Position numbers and translations under genes: made by a program
Assembly: GCA_010909165.1 (NCBI GenBank)
Contig: VJWM01000108.1
Location: 620,001 to 684,000 of the forward strand
From: Anthoceros angustus
Lineage: Eukaryota; Streptophyta; Anthocerotopsida; Anthocerotales; Anthocerotaceae
DNA: 64,000 nt
Direction of reading: 5' to 3'
The notes under the pieces: model-generated
What the model was told of the DNA's origin: nothing
Database searches by the model: none
The model's input: only the letters and a program-made list of their open reading frames with translations
Shown: positions 41,854 to 53,815 of the stretch, piece by piece
Numbering within the stretch: the stretch's first letter is position 1
Layout: each line of letters starts with the position of its first letter

Positions 41854-44335
41854 CCTACTAGAAATGGCAGCCCATGTTACACTTTATGTTAAGATTTGGA
41901 CCCCTGGATGTAACACTTATGTTGCAATTTTGGGGTCATGTAACACTTTTTGGGCCTCTTATTACATTTTGGCTTGGAAACCAAACCGGAGCGTTTGTTG
42001 CAACCATGTTGCAATGGTGTTGCAATTATGTTGAGATGAAGTGAGAGGTGCTTTTGTCCTCTCTCAAGATTACAACATATAAAGTGTTACAAGAAAAGTC
42101 TTGTAACACTTTTGGAGGCTTGGTACCGAACCTCCTCCCTATCTACCTTCCTCCTTTTACGACTATTACCCTATGGAATACCTAGTTTTACTTAGTAATT
42201 CTCACTGATACTCGTATGAATACACATATACATAAATAAATGTAGGAATACATTCTTCGTAACATACACGTACTGTTCATGGCAACATATACTTTACGGT
42301 AATTTCCTATGATATACGGTCATATTCCATTTTGTATAAAATAAGCATATACGTCATACGGATAACGTACATACTTTGTACACGTCCACGATACGTTTAC
42401 CAGTTTGTCCTTGAGCACTTAGTGCCTTTTGTGACTACGAGTTTTGCTACGCGGACCCATGTTTGCTATGCACTGCATGGGGTTGTTTGGCTCCAAGTCC
42501 TCCCTCCTTCTCTCTCCCCCTAGACAACTGCCTCATGTCCATTCACGCCTTTTGCCCTTGCCTCGACCATGGCTGTTGGTTGCTCCACCCTATCCTCCCT
42601 CCGCCACCCGCCTCTTCCACTCCCTTGCGTTGTTTTCACCGCCCACACTCAACACACAATCACATTGTCAGACAAGACACTCGCCTTCTTTGTGCTACAA
42701 AGACCTGGATCCGCCCTCCAAACACGTCCCTCCTACCGTGCACCGGCCTTGTCACTCCCTATTCACCCAAGACCCTCTCCTCCTAGCATCGCCTTCTCTA
42801 ATGTCACATCACAATCTGGTTACGCATCAAATAAAATTTTGAGGTAGGAAATCACAGCATGGAATGGGTCTTGGCCTCACCTTGCAGCTATACATGTACA
42901 TGAGACCCCGCCATTCTTCCATCGCCTTCCCTAACTTCACATCATAGTCTGGTTACGCATCAGCTGAAAATTTGAGATAGGAAATAACAGCATGGAATGG
43001 GTCTTGGCCTGACCTTGCAACTACTTGCAATTGTACATGTACACGAGACACCCCGCCATGCTACTATCGCCTTCTCTAACATCAAATCACACTAGCTAGT
43101 TACGCAACAATTGAAAATTTGAGAGGAAATCACAGTATTGGAACAGGTCTTGGCCTGACCTTGCAATGCTCTGCAAGTACAAGATCTGCTTGCGGCTGTA
43201 CACGTGATCCCGCCCTGCCACCATCCCTTCACCAACATCATGTCACACTAGTTACGCATCAGCTGAAAATTTGAGACTGGAAATCACAGCATGGAACGGG
43301 TCTCTACTTCAAATCACAGCATGGAATGGGTCTCTACTTCAAATCACAGCATGGAACGGGCCTCCTCCTCTTCCTTTCCCTCTCCCCCTCCTCCTTCTTC
43401 CTTTCCCTCTCCCCCTCCTCCTTCTTCCTTTCCCTCTCCCCCTCCTCCTTCTTCCCATCTTCCCCTCCTTCCTTCTCCTCCTTCTCCTCCTCCTCCTCCT
43501 CTACCTCAGATCCCTCTCCCCCTTTTCCTCCTTGCCTATCGCCTTCTCTAATACCAAATCACACTAGCTAGTTACACAACAGCTAAAAATTTGAGAGGAA
43601 ATCACAGGATTGGAACAGTCTTGGCACGACCTTGCAATGCTCTGCAAGTACAAGATCCGCTCATACCGTACACGTGATCCCGCCTTGCCACCATCCCTTC
43701 ACTAACGTCATGTCACACTAGTTACGCATCGGTGAAAATTTGAGGCGGAAATCACGGCATGGAGCGGGTCTTTACTTGAAATCACGGCATGGAGCGGGCC
43801 TCCTCCTCTTCCTTTCCTCTCCCTCCTCCTCCTTCCCATCTCCCTCCTCTTCCTTCCCCGGGCCCCTCTCCCTCCTCTTGCTCCTCTTCTTTTCCATCTT
43901 CCCCTCCTCCTCCTCATAATCTCCCCCTCCTGTCCTTTCGCTTTCCCCCTCCTCCTCCTTGTGAAAGGTCGAGAGACCACTTGCATGTTGTTAAGATGGT
44001 GAGGGAAGGTGGAGAAGAAAATCACAAACTTAATACCAAGCCAGCTAACCTAATGCGTGTTGCAAATGGAAAGTGTTACATGAAATTGTAACAAAGGACT
44101 GTAACATAAGCAGGTTTTCATAGTATATGTTTGAAATCACAAACAATGCTTGTGAGAAAAAGGGTGTACTTAGGAGGGTGAGGTGATGAGAGAGCTAGGT
44201 TCGTATTAAGATGGTGACAGCATGAGAAGGAATAGTGTCAAACTTAATACCAAGCCTACATAGCGTATTGCAATTTGAAAGTGTAATACAAAATTGCAAC
44301 AACGACTGTAACATAGGCTGCCTTTTCTAGTAGGG
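41854..44335. mobile_element. Non-autonomous DNA transposon with CCTACTAGAAA inverted termini
   Basis: The left end CCTACTAGAAATGGCAGCC... and the right end read in reverse, CCTACTAGAAAAGGCAGCC..., agree at about 26 of 28 positions through ATGTTACA. Subterminal strings TGTAACACTT and TTGCAATTTT near the left end recur inverted (AAGTGTTACA, GTTGCAA) near the right end. The terminus resembles the CACTACTAGAAA type of plant CACTA elements except for the first bases. There is no transposase inside, only ~150-bp tandem units and pyrimidine-rich repeats. No clear target duplication is visible. Confidence 0.75.
42790..43790. repeat. ~150-bp degenerate tandem units and CT-rich minisatellite
   Basis: Units contain CATCGCCTTC(C/T)CTAA, TTACGCATCAGCTGAAAATT, GAAATCACAGCATGGAA.GGG and TCTTGGCCTGACCTTGCAA, starting near 42790, 42915, 43065, 43220 and 43540. 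Inside lies a 30-bp CCTCCTCCTTCTTCCTTTCC-type repeat (43371-43455) and three GGGTCTCTACTTCAAATCAC units (43298-43360). Confidence 0.8.
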
Positions 44336-44744
44336 AATCCGATTGCGCCAATGCCTGCTCAACTTGCAGCCTACCTTGTTCTCAACGCTCCTCGTCGAAA
44401 CATTGCTGATGCTGGAGACATTGCGCCCATGTGCATCCCGCCCTGATCAGCCGCCACACTGTTCTCGCCATGGCCGAGCTCCAAAGTGGTTGAGGAGCAT
44501 CGAGAGAGACTTGCCACATGAGCCAATACCGGGCAAGTAGGGTTCACCAGCTGGAAGAGTGTGAAGTCGTTCTCATGCATGAGATTTCAGCGCTGAGAAG
44601 GCAACTTGGGCCTGCTATTGGGGCCGCCGACCCTGCTAGCTCTACTTTTGGAGCTGCTCCTAGGTATGCTGTTATGAGGCTTGCAGATGCTCTCACTGAC
44701 GGTTACAGTCATTTTTCACCTCGTAGTCCACTGAATGTAGTAAA
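44336..44744 (+). other. Short coding-like fragment, unidentified
   Basis: A plus-strand frame reads VHQLEECEVVLMHEISALRR then RYAVMRLADALTDGYSHFS up to the LTR edge. No family is recognised; it may be a gene fragment cut by the copia insertion. Confidence 0.25.
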
Positions 44745-44932
44745 TGTTGCGGAAATAAACTCTTTATAATTTACCCATACTTAGGTTATGCATATCTTAG
44801 GGTTACATACCGAAAGGGCACCATATGACATATACTTAAAATTTTGTAGCTGGTCTAGCAATTTTTAGATTGTACTTTGTATAGAGACGTGACTTTTGTT
44901 CTCGCTTCTCGCTCTCTCTCCAAAAAGTTTCA
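44745..44932 (+). mobile_element. 5' LTR of a copia element (candidate)
   Basis: Begins TGTTGCGGAAATAAAC and ends AAAAAGTTTCA, directly followed by a primer binding site. About 188 bp. The right edge is well fixed by the primer site; the left edge is inferred from the TGTTG start. Confidence 0.6.
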
Positions 44933-44945
44933 TGGTATCAGAACC
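44933..44945 (+). other. Primer binding site (tRNA-Met type)
   Basis: TGGTATCAGAACC directly after the LTR-ending CA. Confidence 0.75.
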
Positions 44946-46051
44946 ATGCTTCTTTTCTTGGCTGAATTCATAAACAATGCCTAGATCGGGTCACTCTAGT
45001 AGGAGCGGTTCTGTAGAAAGAATCGTGGTCCTCATGGAGGTTGCCCTCCACGATCGCCACAATTTCTATCTATTGATAGTGCCTTAGATTTGTACGAACA
45101 AGAGTACCCATATCCTTGGCTCCACAGATTTGTGGATAGGCATTTTGGATGAGGACGCCTTGTACATCTACAACTACCTAACCTAAATCAAAGGACAGAA
45201 TCTTTGTTCGGAGCCTGGGCAATTCAAAGGGGCGTGAACCCAAATTTATTCTATTCAAGACCTATTGAAGCCTCCTGTCCATTGGCCTCACCTATATCTG
45301 CAAACACCAGACGATAAGAATGTGAATCAATCTCTATTAGCAGGAATGCACAAAGCACTGCCGACCAATCCCTAGCTGCAGTTACGAGGATTGAGAAGAC
45401 TTTATTTTTTATCTTCTCGAGACAAGAATTGATCAAGGCTAGAATTGAAGACACTAACTTGAATGCTGCATGCACGCCCAATTCCATCCAACACCCTGGA
45501 CATGAGAAGGAATGTGTATAAGATCATGCACCTCTTACATAACATCGACATAAATGTTCGGGAAATTGGTAAGAATACCTCTATAACACCCACAGGTTCG
45601 GCGACCTGATTACTTCCGCTGTCAGGAGAGCATTCGGCGCCTAGCGCTGGAGCGAGAGACAACCTTGATATGAAGCAACACGATGATGAGAGGTATCCCT
45701 TTACGTTCACCTCCCAGCTTATGGTGATAGGCCCAGAACACTTTGCGTCTGTTCACGAATAGGTGACATAGCAGTTAGGATTTTGCGTGAAATGTTACTT
45801 ACACTAGCGCATGACATTTTATACCTTGCTTTCTTTTTCGGCATAACACTTATCAGAGAAATGAATTAAGAAAATTCTGATGAAGAGGTCAATACGATTA
45901 GGCTAGAATAATTTATTATCCCCTCCTCTTTGGGCTACCTCCTCCATCAGACTCTCCTACATGACTCAACTAGTCAGTCATCATATTCGCATACAAATAC
46001 TGTGGACAATTTAGGCTTACTTGTGCACTTAGAGTCATAACTCTAATTGCC
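44946..46051 (+). other. Copia leader region, degenerate
   Basis: Broken plus-strand reading (RSGSVERIVVLMEVALHDRH near 45000) with many stops; no recognised domain. AT-rich before the gag start. Confidence 0.35.
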
Positions 46052-47063
46052 TTGTTTAGGCTTTATGTTCTTAGCTTGTCTGCTGCACAGCTGAATGCAT
46101 TAGCACGTCAGTTCCAGCAATTAACCTTGCAAACATCACCAATAGCAGTCGCAATGTCTGGAACATCATTTTCTAGACTTGTATTAAAAGAGAAGGACCA
46201 CTTTAACGGCACAAGATACCAAGTCTGGAGAGTTCGGATGCAATCAACGTTACTTGCACGTGGTGTGTGGAGCATCGTTGATGGATCGAGGAAGTGGCCT
46301 GATCCAATAAACGATGTCCCGCCAGCTACGGCAGCTGAGATAGCTCAGTGGGATCAACACAATAGTATCTTCCTTACCTTGCTAGTTGGAGGACTTGATG
46401 CTGATCTTGGGCCCGATGTTGAATACCTTACCGAAGCACCTGCCATTTGGAATGAATGAGAAAAGTCCTATCAAGTCAAGAACATCCCAACTCTCTGTGC
46501 TGCTAGAGAGGAGTTTTACAGATTGAGAATGAAATAGGAAGACAAAGTTGCTGCATACACAAGCAAATTCTGTCACCTAAGAGCCCAAAGCACCTCGCTC
46601 ACTGGAACTAAAATGGACAAAATAATTGATGTTTTTGCACAACTGCTTTTAAGTCTACCCCCGTCTTATCAATCTTTTATCACTGGATAGAATGGTCCAA
46701 TTCGGAATGCATAGGCTGCTGCTGCTGCTGCTGCTTCTGGAAGTGCTAGCACCATCACCTTGAAAGAAGTGATAGGTGCTTTATATCACGAAGAGCAAAG
46801 CTGTTTACTTCTGCATGAGTTCCAAAGAACAAGGCAGAGAAGGTGTCAGCTACCAATTACAGGCCAACTATAGGCAAAGGAAGATGGAAGTTCGGACCAA
46901 GTGGCAGACGTGATCCCGCACCGTCTACATCCTCTAAGCGTCCATGGAATTGCAAGTAGTGTGGCATTCCTGGCCACTGGGCAAGAGAGTATATGAAGAA
47001 AAAGGCGGGAGAGCCCCCAAGGACTCCCAAAAATGCAGCAGATGTAGCAGTAAAGGACAAATA
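46052..47063 (+). pseudogene. Copia gag, degenerate
   Basis: An open segment from 46052 reads LKEKDHFNGTRYQVWRVRMQ and GVWSIVDGSRKWPDP, the gag-polyprotein (UBN2-type) start of copia elements. After a stop at 46457, REEFYRLRMK and KMDKIIDVFAQLLLSLPPSY follow. A CCHC-type knuckle is partly kept (CKYCGIPGHWARE near 46950-46990, last Cys lost). A GCT(GCT)n run at 46712 gives an Ala tract. Gag would form the particle core; this copy has several stops. Confidence 0.85.
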
Positions 47064-47689
47064 ACAAGTTGACACTAAACCCCTAGTGAAGATACTTACA
47101 GTTTGTTTTGCACGTTCTATGCATTCGAAGGACTGTTGATATCCTGATTTTGGTGCCACTACACACATATGCAGAAACAGGGATCAGTTCTTTTACTTAG
47201 AGCTACTTGCCTTATCTGCCAAGGTTTTACTTGGTGATGAACAGAATGAAACCAGTCTGGAAAGATATCCAAGGTCACGGCACGTGTAGGTTTACTCTTC
47301 ATGATGACTCCATTCTCATCATTGAAGATGTTCTATATGTCCCGAGTATGGCAAAAAACCTGCTGTGATTAAGTCGGATAATGCAGCTCCATACATGCAA
47401 TATAAAAGCTATTGATGATTCATGTTTGTTCTTTCGAAATACTGATCTTGCTCTTTGTGTCTTCAAGGGTATCCTAGAAATTGAGCTTTACAAGCTCGAT
47501 ATGAATAAACACTAGCATTATGTTAGCATGGCCTTTATTACCTCACAAAGACTAGCATTGCTATGGCATGCTCGTTTGGGCTATGTGAACCAGAACAAGC
47601 TGGTTGATATGTCTTTGTAACGCTGTCACTCGGAACCCTTACCTTGTTGTTTTCGAGACCTCCTGCCATGTGAGGCCTATATTGTTGGT

Positions 47690-48440
47690 AAATAAAAACA
47701 ACAACCTTTTCCCATGTCAGTTTCCTACATAGCCAAAGATGTGCTTGAACTCGTTCATGCGGATATCTTTGGCAAGATAAGCCAACCCTCACTTGGTGGT
47801 GCCCAGTATTATCTTTGTCTCACTGATGATTATTCCCGTTGCACCTGGACATACCCCATGCAATACAAAAGTGAGACCTTTGAACTCTTCAAGGATTGGT
47901 TTGCTACAGCTCAACGTCAAACTAGCAAGCTACGCAAGATATTCCGCACAGATAATGGAACTGAATTCGTCAACATAGCATTTGATCTTTTTCTCTAGGA
48001 ACATGGAATACAAAGACAACTCTCTGTTCCTTACCCCCCTCAGTGAAACGGGGTTGCAAAGAGGAAAAATCAAACCTTCCTCTCCATCACTTGCAGCGTG
48101 TTGATATGGGATGGTTTACCTCAGAAGTTATGGGCCGAAGCTATAGTGTCATCCACTTACATTTTGAATCGTCTGTTTACTGGTTCTGTTTCCCATCTGA
48201 CCCCATGTGAGGTTCTTTGGCGACGGAAACCAAGCCTCCTCCATCTTTGGGTCTTTGGATCTGAAGCATTTGCTTTCATTCCTAAGGAGAAATGCCGTAA
48301 ACTTGACCCTCGTGCCTAAGCTTTTATCTTCATCGGCTACAGCGAAGTTTCTAAAGCTTACAAGCTTTACAATCCTGCAACTCAACAAGCTGTGTTAGCT
48401 CGTTCAGTTACCTATATCGAGCCCACACACCTTGTCACTT
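47690..48440 (+). pseudogene. Copia integrase core and C-terminal part, degenerate
   Basis: LELVHADIFGKISQPSLGGA and YYLCLTDDYSRCTWTYPM are followed by FRTDNGTEFVN (about 47945-47980), the D,D part of the DDE core. After stops come GIQRQLSVPYPPQ and KLWAEAIVSSTYILNRL, then LWVFGSEAFAFIPKEKCRKL, the usual GAG-pre/C-terminal integrase signature. It ends in ARSVTYIEP. The protease and GAG-pre part between 47063 and 47690 is present only as fragments (FGATTHIC near 47150). Confidence 0.85.
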
Positions 48441-48749
48441 TTGGTCTTCAACATTATTTGCAAACCGAAAGAGATGAGCAACAGAGGGAGCTGATATTTT
48501 ATCTCTCATTGATGATGAGACCTTTATTGTTTAGTTTTCTAAATGATGTTGTTGCCCCTGCTCTAGACTTTGCTGGTGGTGGTGGTGCTGGAGGTGGTGA
48601 CGACCTTGTAGAGAGAGACCCTGCTCCAATTGCTCCTAATGTTCTTCTTCTTTTTACTTTGCTAATGCTTTGATGTGGCTGTGACAGATCTTTATTGACC
48701 CGTTGATGACCTTGTTGTCCCACACTTTTTGTCCACGAGCCTAATCATG

Positions 48750-48895
48750 AGCCACCCTTAGGACACTCCACTCGTTATAGACCATCTCCTGAGGAGTGGA
48801 GAGAGCCTCATTATGAGTCTATCGATTTCAAGACATCTTATGCGGATTTAGCGCTTTTCGCTTCCATGACAGTACATTTGGAACCTCAGTCACTA
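48750..48895 (+). pseudogene. Copia integrase-RT linker end
   Basis: Reads TRYRPSPEEWREPHYESIDF and KTSYADLALFASM, the linker before RT. The plus-strand copia reading then stops at about 48890, where an RT fragment in the opposite orientation begins. Confidence 0.7.
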
Positions 48896-49200
48896 TAGGT
48901 TTGTGGCCTTTAGGAAGATCCAAAAGCATGTAAGTTTGAATCTTGACAAGTGAATTGAACTCATCATCGACTTCTGCCTTCCACTTATGATGTTTGGGTC
49001 CAAAGAAGGCCCCTTGTGAATGATTGCTCTGAAATAATTCCTTTGCTTTGGCTGTGTGGCACTGCCTAAGGAACTCTTGGCTTGAGGGTAGACTATAGAG
49101 AAAGACTCTTTGGAGGTTCTCGCTGTCTGGTACAAACCCATAGCAACCTGCCCAAAGAAGAACTCTTTGGCTTGTAGGCGGACCCCAGGCAGTTGTGTCA
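48890..49200 (-). pseudogene. Copia RT start, inverted relative to the rest of the element
   Basis: The minus strand reads KAKELFQSNHSQGAFFGPKH, HKWKAEVDDEFNSLVKIQTY and LLDLPKGHKPI, the first part of copia RT (compare MDDEYNSLIQNGTWKL at 10.3 kb). It abuts the plus-strand linker end at about 48890, so an inversion or a second element joined here. Confidence 0.8.
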
Positions 49201-49202
49201 TA

Positions 49203-49408
49203 GGTTGAGTTGAGTTGAGTTGAGTTGAGTTGAGTTGAGTTGAGTTGAGTTGAGTTGAGTTGAGTTGAGTTGAGTTGAGTTGAGTTGAGTTGAGTTGAGT
49301 TGAGTTGAGTTGAGTTGAGTTGAGTTGAGTTGAGTTGAGTTGAGTTGAGTTGAGTTGAGTTGAGTTGAGTTGAGTTGAGTTGAGTTGAGTTGAGTTGAGT
49401 TGAGTTGA
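49203..49408. repeat. (GTTGA)n microsatellite, about 41 units
   Basis: About 205 bp of uninterrupted GTTGA. On the minus strand it reads as an STQLN repeat that makes a spurious long ORF. Confidence 0.98.
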
Positions 49409-50551
49409 TCATGTGCAGTTAATTCTTGAGTAAAGGAGTAGAGATTAGAAGTTAGAAGAAGGCCTAGGTCAGAGCCTAAGGGAGGGGTTCCAAATCTTTA
49501 TCAAACCAAGACTGGAAGCTGGGCCAAGGTCATACAACTGCGGAGGCAGTGAAGTCGCACAACGGCGTGGGGGGACGGTTCCACGTCCGTAGCCGATGGA
49601 TCTACTGTCGTAGAGTGTGAACCTATGACTGTAGGCGTCGTTGTAGGTCCGGAAGCGGTAATTGATGTAGCAGGGCGGGGAGGCGCGGCTGTAGTCTGTG
49701 GTGTGGTTTGAGGTCGCCCCAGGTGCATGAGGGGGCTTGGGTGTATGAAGGGGTGTTGCGCTTGTATTTTGGAAGCCGGTGTCATGTCAACCGGAAGTCT
49801 CATAAGGACGAAACATATTGTGCTAAGTGACAATGGGATAAGTGTGGCCACTGGAGGGTGGTCTCCGGGAGTCCCGAGGTCTTCTTCCCACATCAAGCCT
49901 CGATAGCTTTTCACCCAAGCTTTGCACAAAAACTGGTGTGTTAAGTGTTCTTGGTTAAAGATTTCGGACTCTCCCCACCTCTCCGAATCACCCCTTCCCT
50001 CGTCGAGCGGTAAGATTGCGAGGGACGACGTCGGGTATGGAAGATGGGAAAAAAAAGTGAAAGACGTGCGCCATGTTTCAGAGCGTGTAACGTTAACGCG
50101 GTTCGGACTCGTGTTCGCCAGATTCTAAGATACACAGGCACGTCGGCTCAAGTGCAACGTGTTTACGCTAAAAGCACAATGGAAACTTATGTATAGGGTT
50201 TTAACCCTGATGCCCCAAAGCCCCGCGGCGGGAGCCACTTAGGGCATGGTGGTGTGGGGGCATGGGGCACGGGAAGAAACTATGACATGGGCTTGTTGAC
50301 GAGCCTATATGGACACCGTAAGCAAGCAGAGGGCGCCCGTCTTGCGCGATGGTGGGCCCCACGGATTCGTGGGGCGTCCGCATTCAGTCTGCGGTGTTAA
50401 ATAGCCTCTCGCATGGGACGAGGAGCTCAATGCACGTTCATGTTTCCGTTTGGACAGGGATGGAGATAACCAGCACGTGCACCCCAAAGAGGAACTGCAA
50501 TACTCCCTGGAGTAGGTACACACTTCAGCTCTGGATAGTCCTCCATTATTC
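49409..50551. other. Intergenic, downstream of the KP gene
   Basis: No gene seen. From about 50500 the sequence is still similar to the stretch after the DYW stop of the KP gene at 1-1849, so the duplicated segment extends a little beyond the coding end. Confidence 0.4.
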
Positions 50552-53139
50552 TCACGGTCGACCTTTACAACTGCAAGACCCAGCTGCGAATCGATGCACA
50601 CGGTACCCATCCCTTACCACAATATCTCTCTGTTCAAGCCTTGACATGATCTCCGTGGAACTGTGGCAGTCGCTGCACATGCGTAGATTCTTCGTCACCA
50701 CCAGAGGTGTCCCACTAGGAGTGTTCAAGAGACCAAACGCCAGAGCTAGCTTCTCTGCATGCCCACACAGCGCATCTTCCTTCTCCTTCTCACGCAGTGG
50801 CTTCAACACCAACTTTGTGTGAGGTACATGGCCTCCTTCCTGCTTCAAACGTGCATTCGTGCTCTCCACCTTTAGCGCAATATCCTCTCGCCTTTCTCCC
50901 ACCAAAAATCTATGTACCTGCTTATTCACCTCAATGGTCGCCTCTGCAGGTTTCTTGTTAGCTCCCGCCACTGTTCTCTGTGTTTCAATCCTGTCTACAT
51001 CGGTCCACCTGCCTGCATCTGCATAGGCATTCGCCATGAGGACATACGGGGATGCACTCTGAGGTTCCAGTCTAACAATCCTTTCAAAACACCACATGGC
51101 CCTCTCTAGGTCGCCGTGACTTTTGCAGGCATTCAACAAAGACGTCAAGCCCACAACATTACTTTGGCCCTCACATAACAATAGCATCTTCTCTGCCTCG
51201 TCTAAATGGCCCGCACGGCCAAGAAGATCAATCATGCAAATGTGATGCTCACTAGTAGGTTTGATGCCATGCTGTTCAGCCATGGAATCAAAGAGCTTGC
51301 GACCCTCGTGGACCAGTCCCTCATGACTGCATGCTACTAGAAGGCAAGTAAAAGTAGCACCATCAGGCTGAATACCGGCAACTAACATCTCCTCAAAACA
51401 AGCTAGTGCCTTGTGACCTTCATCACAAGTACCATACCCAGATATCAGGGCATTCCATGTCACCACATCCTTTGTGTTCATGCTGTCAAAAACCTGGCGT
51501 GCATCTTCCAATTCACCACATTTTGCATACATGTCCACCAGGCAGTTGCCCAAGACTACGTTATCCAGCAGTCCTCTTTCCACAATCTGTGAGTGCAGCT
51601 GCCTGCCCTTCTGTAAGGCACCAGTGCTTCCACAGGCCTTCAGAAGGCAAGCAAAAGTAACATCGTCAGCCAAAATGAGGCCTTCTTGCTCCATTTGTCC
51701 ATACAGAACAAGCGCCTCTTGGCCGAGTCCTTGCTGTGCATACCCAGCAATCAGGGCATTCCATGTCACCACATCCTTTGTGCCATGCTGTCAAAAACCT
51801 GGCGTGCATCTTCCAGTTCACCACATTTTGCATACATGTCCACCAAGCAGGTGCCCACCAGTATGTCATTCAACAGTCCTCTTTTGACAATCTGTGAGTG
51901 CAGCTGCCTGCCCTTCTGCAAGGCACCAGTGCTTCCACAGGCCTTCAGAAGGCAAGCAAAAGTAACATGGTCAGCCAAAATGAGGCCCTCTTGCTCCATT
52001 TGTCCATACAGAACAAGCGCCTCTTGGCCGAGTCCTTGCTGTGCATACCCAGATATCAGGGCATTCCATGTCACCACATCCTTTGTGGCCATGCTGTCAA
52101 AAACCTGGCGTGCATCTTTCAGTTCGCCACATTTTGCATACATGTCCACCAGGGAGTTGTCAACAAACAAGTCAGGAGGAATGCCACTGTGCAACACCTC
52201 ACAGTGCACTTTTCTGCCGGATTCCAAGTCTGAGGCAAGAGCACAAGCTTGTAGGGCAGCTACAAAGACGTGACCATTCGCCTTCACACCTGACCTACGC
52301 ATCTCATGGTACAGTTGTATGGCCTCATTAGGTTTCCCATGTTTGGCATGCGCAAAGATGATGGAACCCCACGTAATAACATCGGGTTTGCCCACCCTGG
52401 TGAACACATCCATGGCCTCCTGCAGCCTACCTCCACCTGCATACATGCGCAAGATATGGTTCCCCAGGTAAGCATCCGACTCATACCCGAGTTTGACCGT
52501 GAGGTCATGAATCCGTCGCCCCACAGCCAAATCCTTGTTAGCTGTACAGAGTTTCAGCACAGTGCAAAAGAGAGACTGAGAGATGGCGAAGCCTGTCTGC
52601 GCAAGAGATTCCAGGGCTCCAACGGCCTCAGAAAGCTTCCCCTGCTGACAAAAGGCGATCACGGTTACAGCCGTAACGACGCCCATTTCCGATCCTGGAC
52701 CCGTGCCAGGTTCAGGACAGACACCATGACCCATCTGAAGATCGAAAGAAACGAGCTGCTCATCAACCCAAGCTGGCTTGTGCATGCTGTTCAACCACAG
52801 CACCTCGCCGGACCCCTTACGCCGGAAGTCAGGCGAACGGGAGCTCTTCTTATCTCGTCTGTTGTCCCACCACATTGTAGGGTCCAGAAAGAACTGTTGC
52901 CACAAGTGCTCCTGCTGTTGCTGGCGACGACCATCGTTGGGGAACCTCTCCCCACCCACACATTTTGTGGGAAGTGGAAGGGGAAGTGCTGAGCTCCTTG
53001 CACTGCCGCACCTGGAGGCTTGTTTGTTTGCCACGGCTTGGCTCCCTGTAGTGAGGTGAGCGGGAGCTCCTAGTAGCATCCCGGTACGCACACCAATTTG
53101 TTGGGTCCACAAGGGGTCCGGTTGCCATACTGTGGCCAT
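50552..53139 (-). CDS. PPR-DYW:KP editing factor (candidate U-to-C factor), one frameshift
   Basis: ATG at 53139; about 862 residues if read through a single-base loss near 51782 (CTTTGTGCCATG where the parallel repeat at 52083 has CTTTGTGGCCATG). N-terminal part with EVLWLNSMHKPAWVD, then the family module (VTAVTVI, ILRMYAGGGRLQEAMDVF). Four S-motif blocks with MYAKCGEL.DARQVF follow, then E motifs (MIDLLGRAGHLDEAEKM) and ANKKPAEATIEV. The DYW domain has LCGHAEKLALAFGLLN, KNLRMCSDCHSSTEIMS and the end CSCKGRP. KP boxes and the GRP end define the variant associated with U-to-C editing, which would act on an organellar transcript. Divergent from the KP gene at 53816 across 676 bp. The frameshift is either real decay or an assembly error; the DYW half is intact. 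Confidence 0.92.
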
Positions 53140-53815
53140 AGTTCAGGAAACGCTGTCTGCTGATGGAAAACAACAGACGACCTATAGCAGGAGCCTGCGT
53201 CTCAACATCCGTCTACACCAGGTAGGTCATAGAGGGACGGATGTACTTTTTGTCCCCTATCCTTCATAGCAATAATATAATGCGTTTAGGATTGCAACAA
53301 CGACTCGGACTCGACGCTACCTACATACATCTAGCACCCATGATTCCAGCAGAGACAAGACCTAGGTGTTCAATGCTTTCCGACAACCTTATCAAATGTA
53401 CAGGTTCAGGATCGCGTGCAGATGCTACTCTGTAGTATGTACCTAGGACACTACGCACGGAGTTCAGTCTGGCAGTGAGCTTCATGAAAACTCGGGACTA
53501 CACTAAACTCCATATAGTAGCTGTGGCTGTGACAGTAGTGAATGGTTGCTATGGTGCTGGTTGTGATGATGCCGTCATCACATAGCTTGCTCACGGCTTG
53601 ACTGCCATTGCGCCTCCTCTTGTGGTTTGTCCCCCAGGCCTAGCCTGCGAGGAGGCTCAAGCTCATTCTCCAGCAACAGCAACAGGAGGACAGCTCCAGT
53701 TGGGCTTGGAGGCAGGAGCAGGCACATCCATATGGATGTGCCTGGTTATCCATGCATATGCAAATGTCATCGCCAAGCAAGGCCATTTGAGCCAGCCTCC
53801 TGCAACAAGTAGCAC
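53140..53815. promoter_or_regulatory. Divergent intergenic region between two KP editing genes
   Basis: 676 bp between opposite start codons. An AT-rich AATAATATAATG (53271-53282) is the only TATA-like stretch, and it reads as TATA-like on both strands. Plus-strand sequence from 53627 is open in frame with the next gene but ends in TAG at 53810-53812, so the start at 53816 is the first usable ATG. A shared promoter is an inference. Confidence 0.4.

Noticed and set aside
43291-43571. Pro/Ser- and Leu-rich ORFs in three frames
   Set aside because: They arise from a CT-rich minisatellite that is open in every frame.
48828-49412. Minus-strand ORF with an STQLN repeat
   Set aside because: The repeat part is only the GTTGA microsatellite read in one frame; just the copia RT piece beyond it is meaningful.
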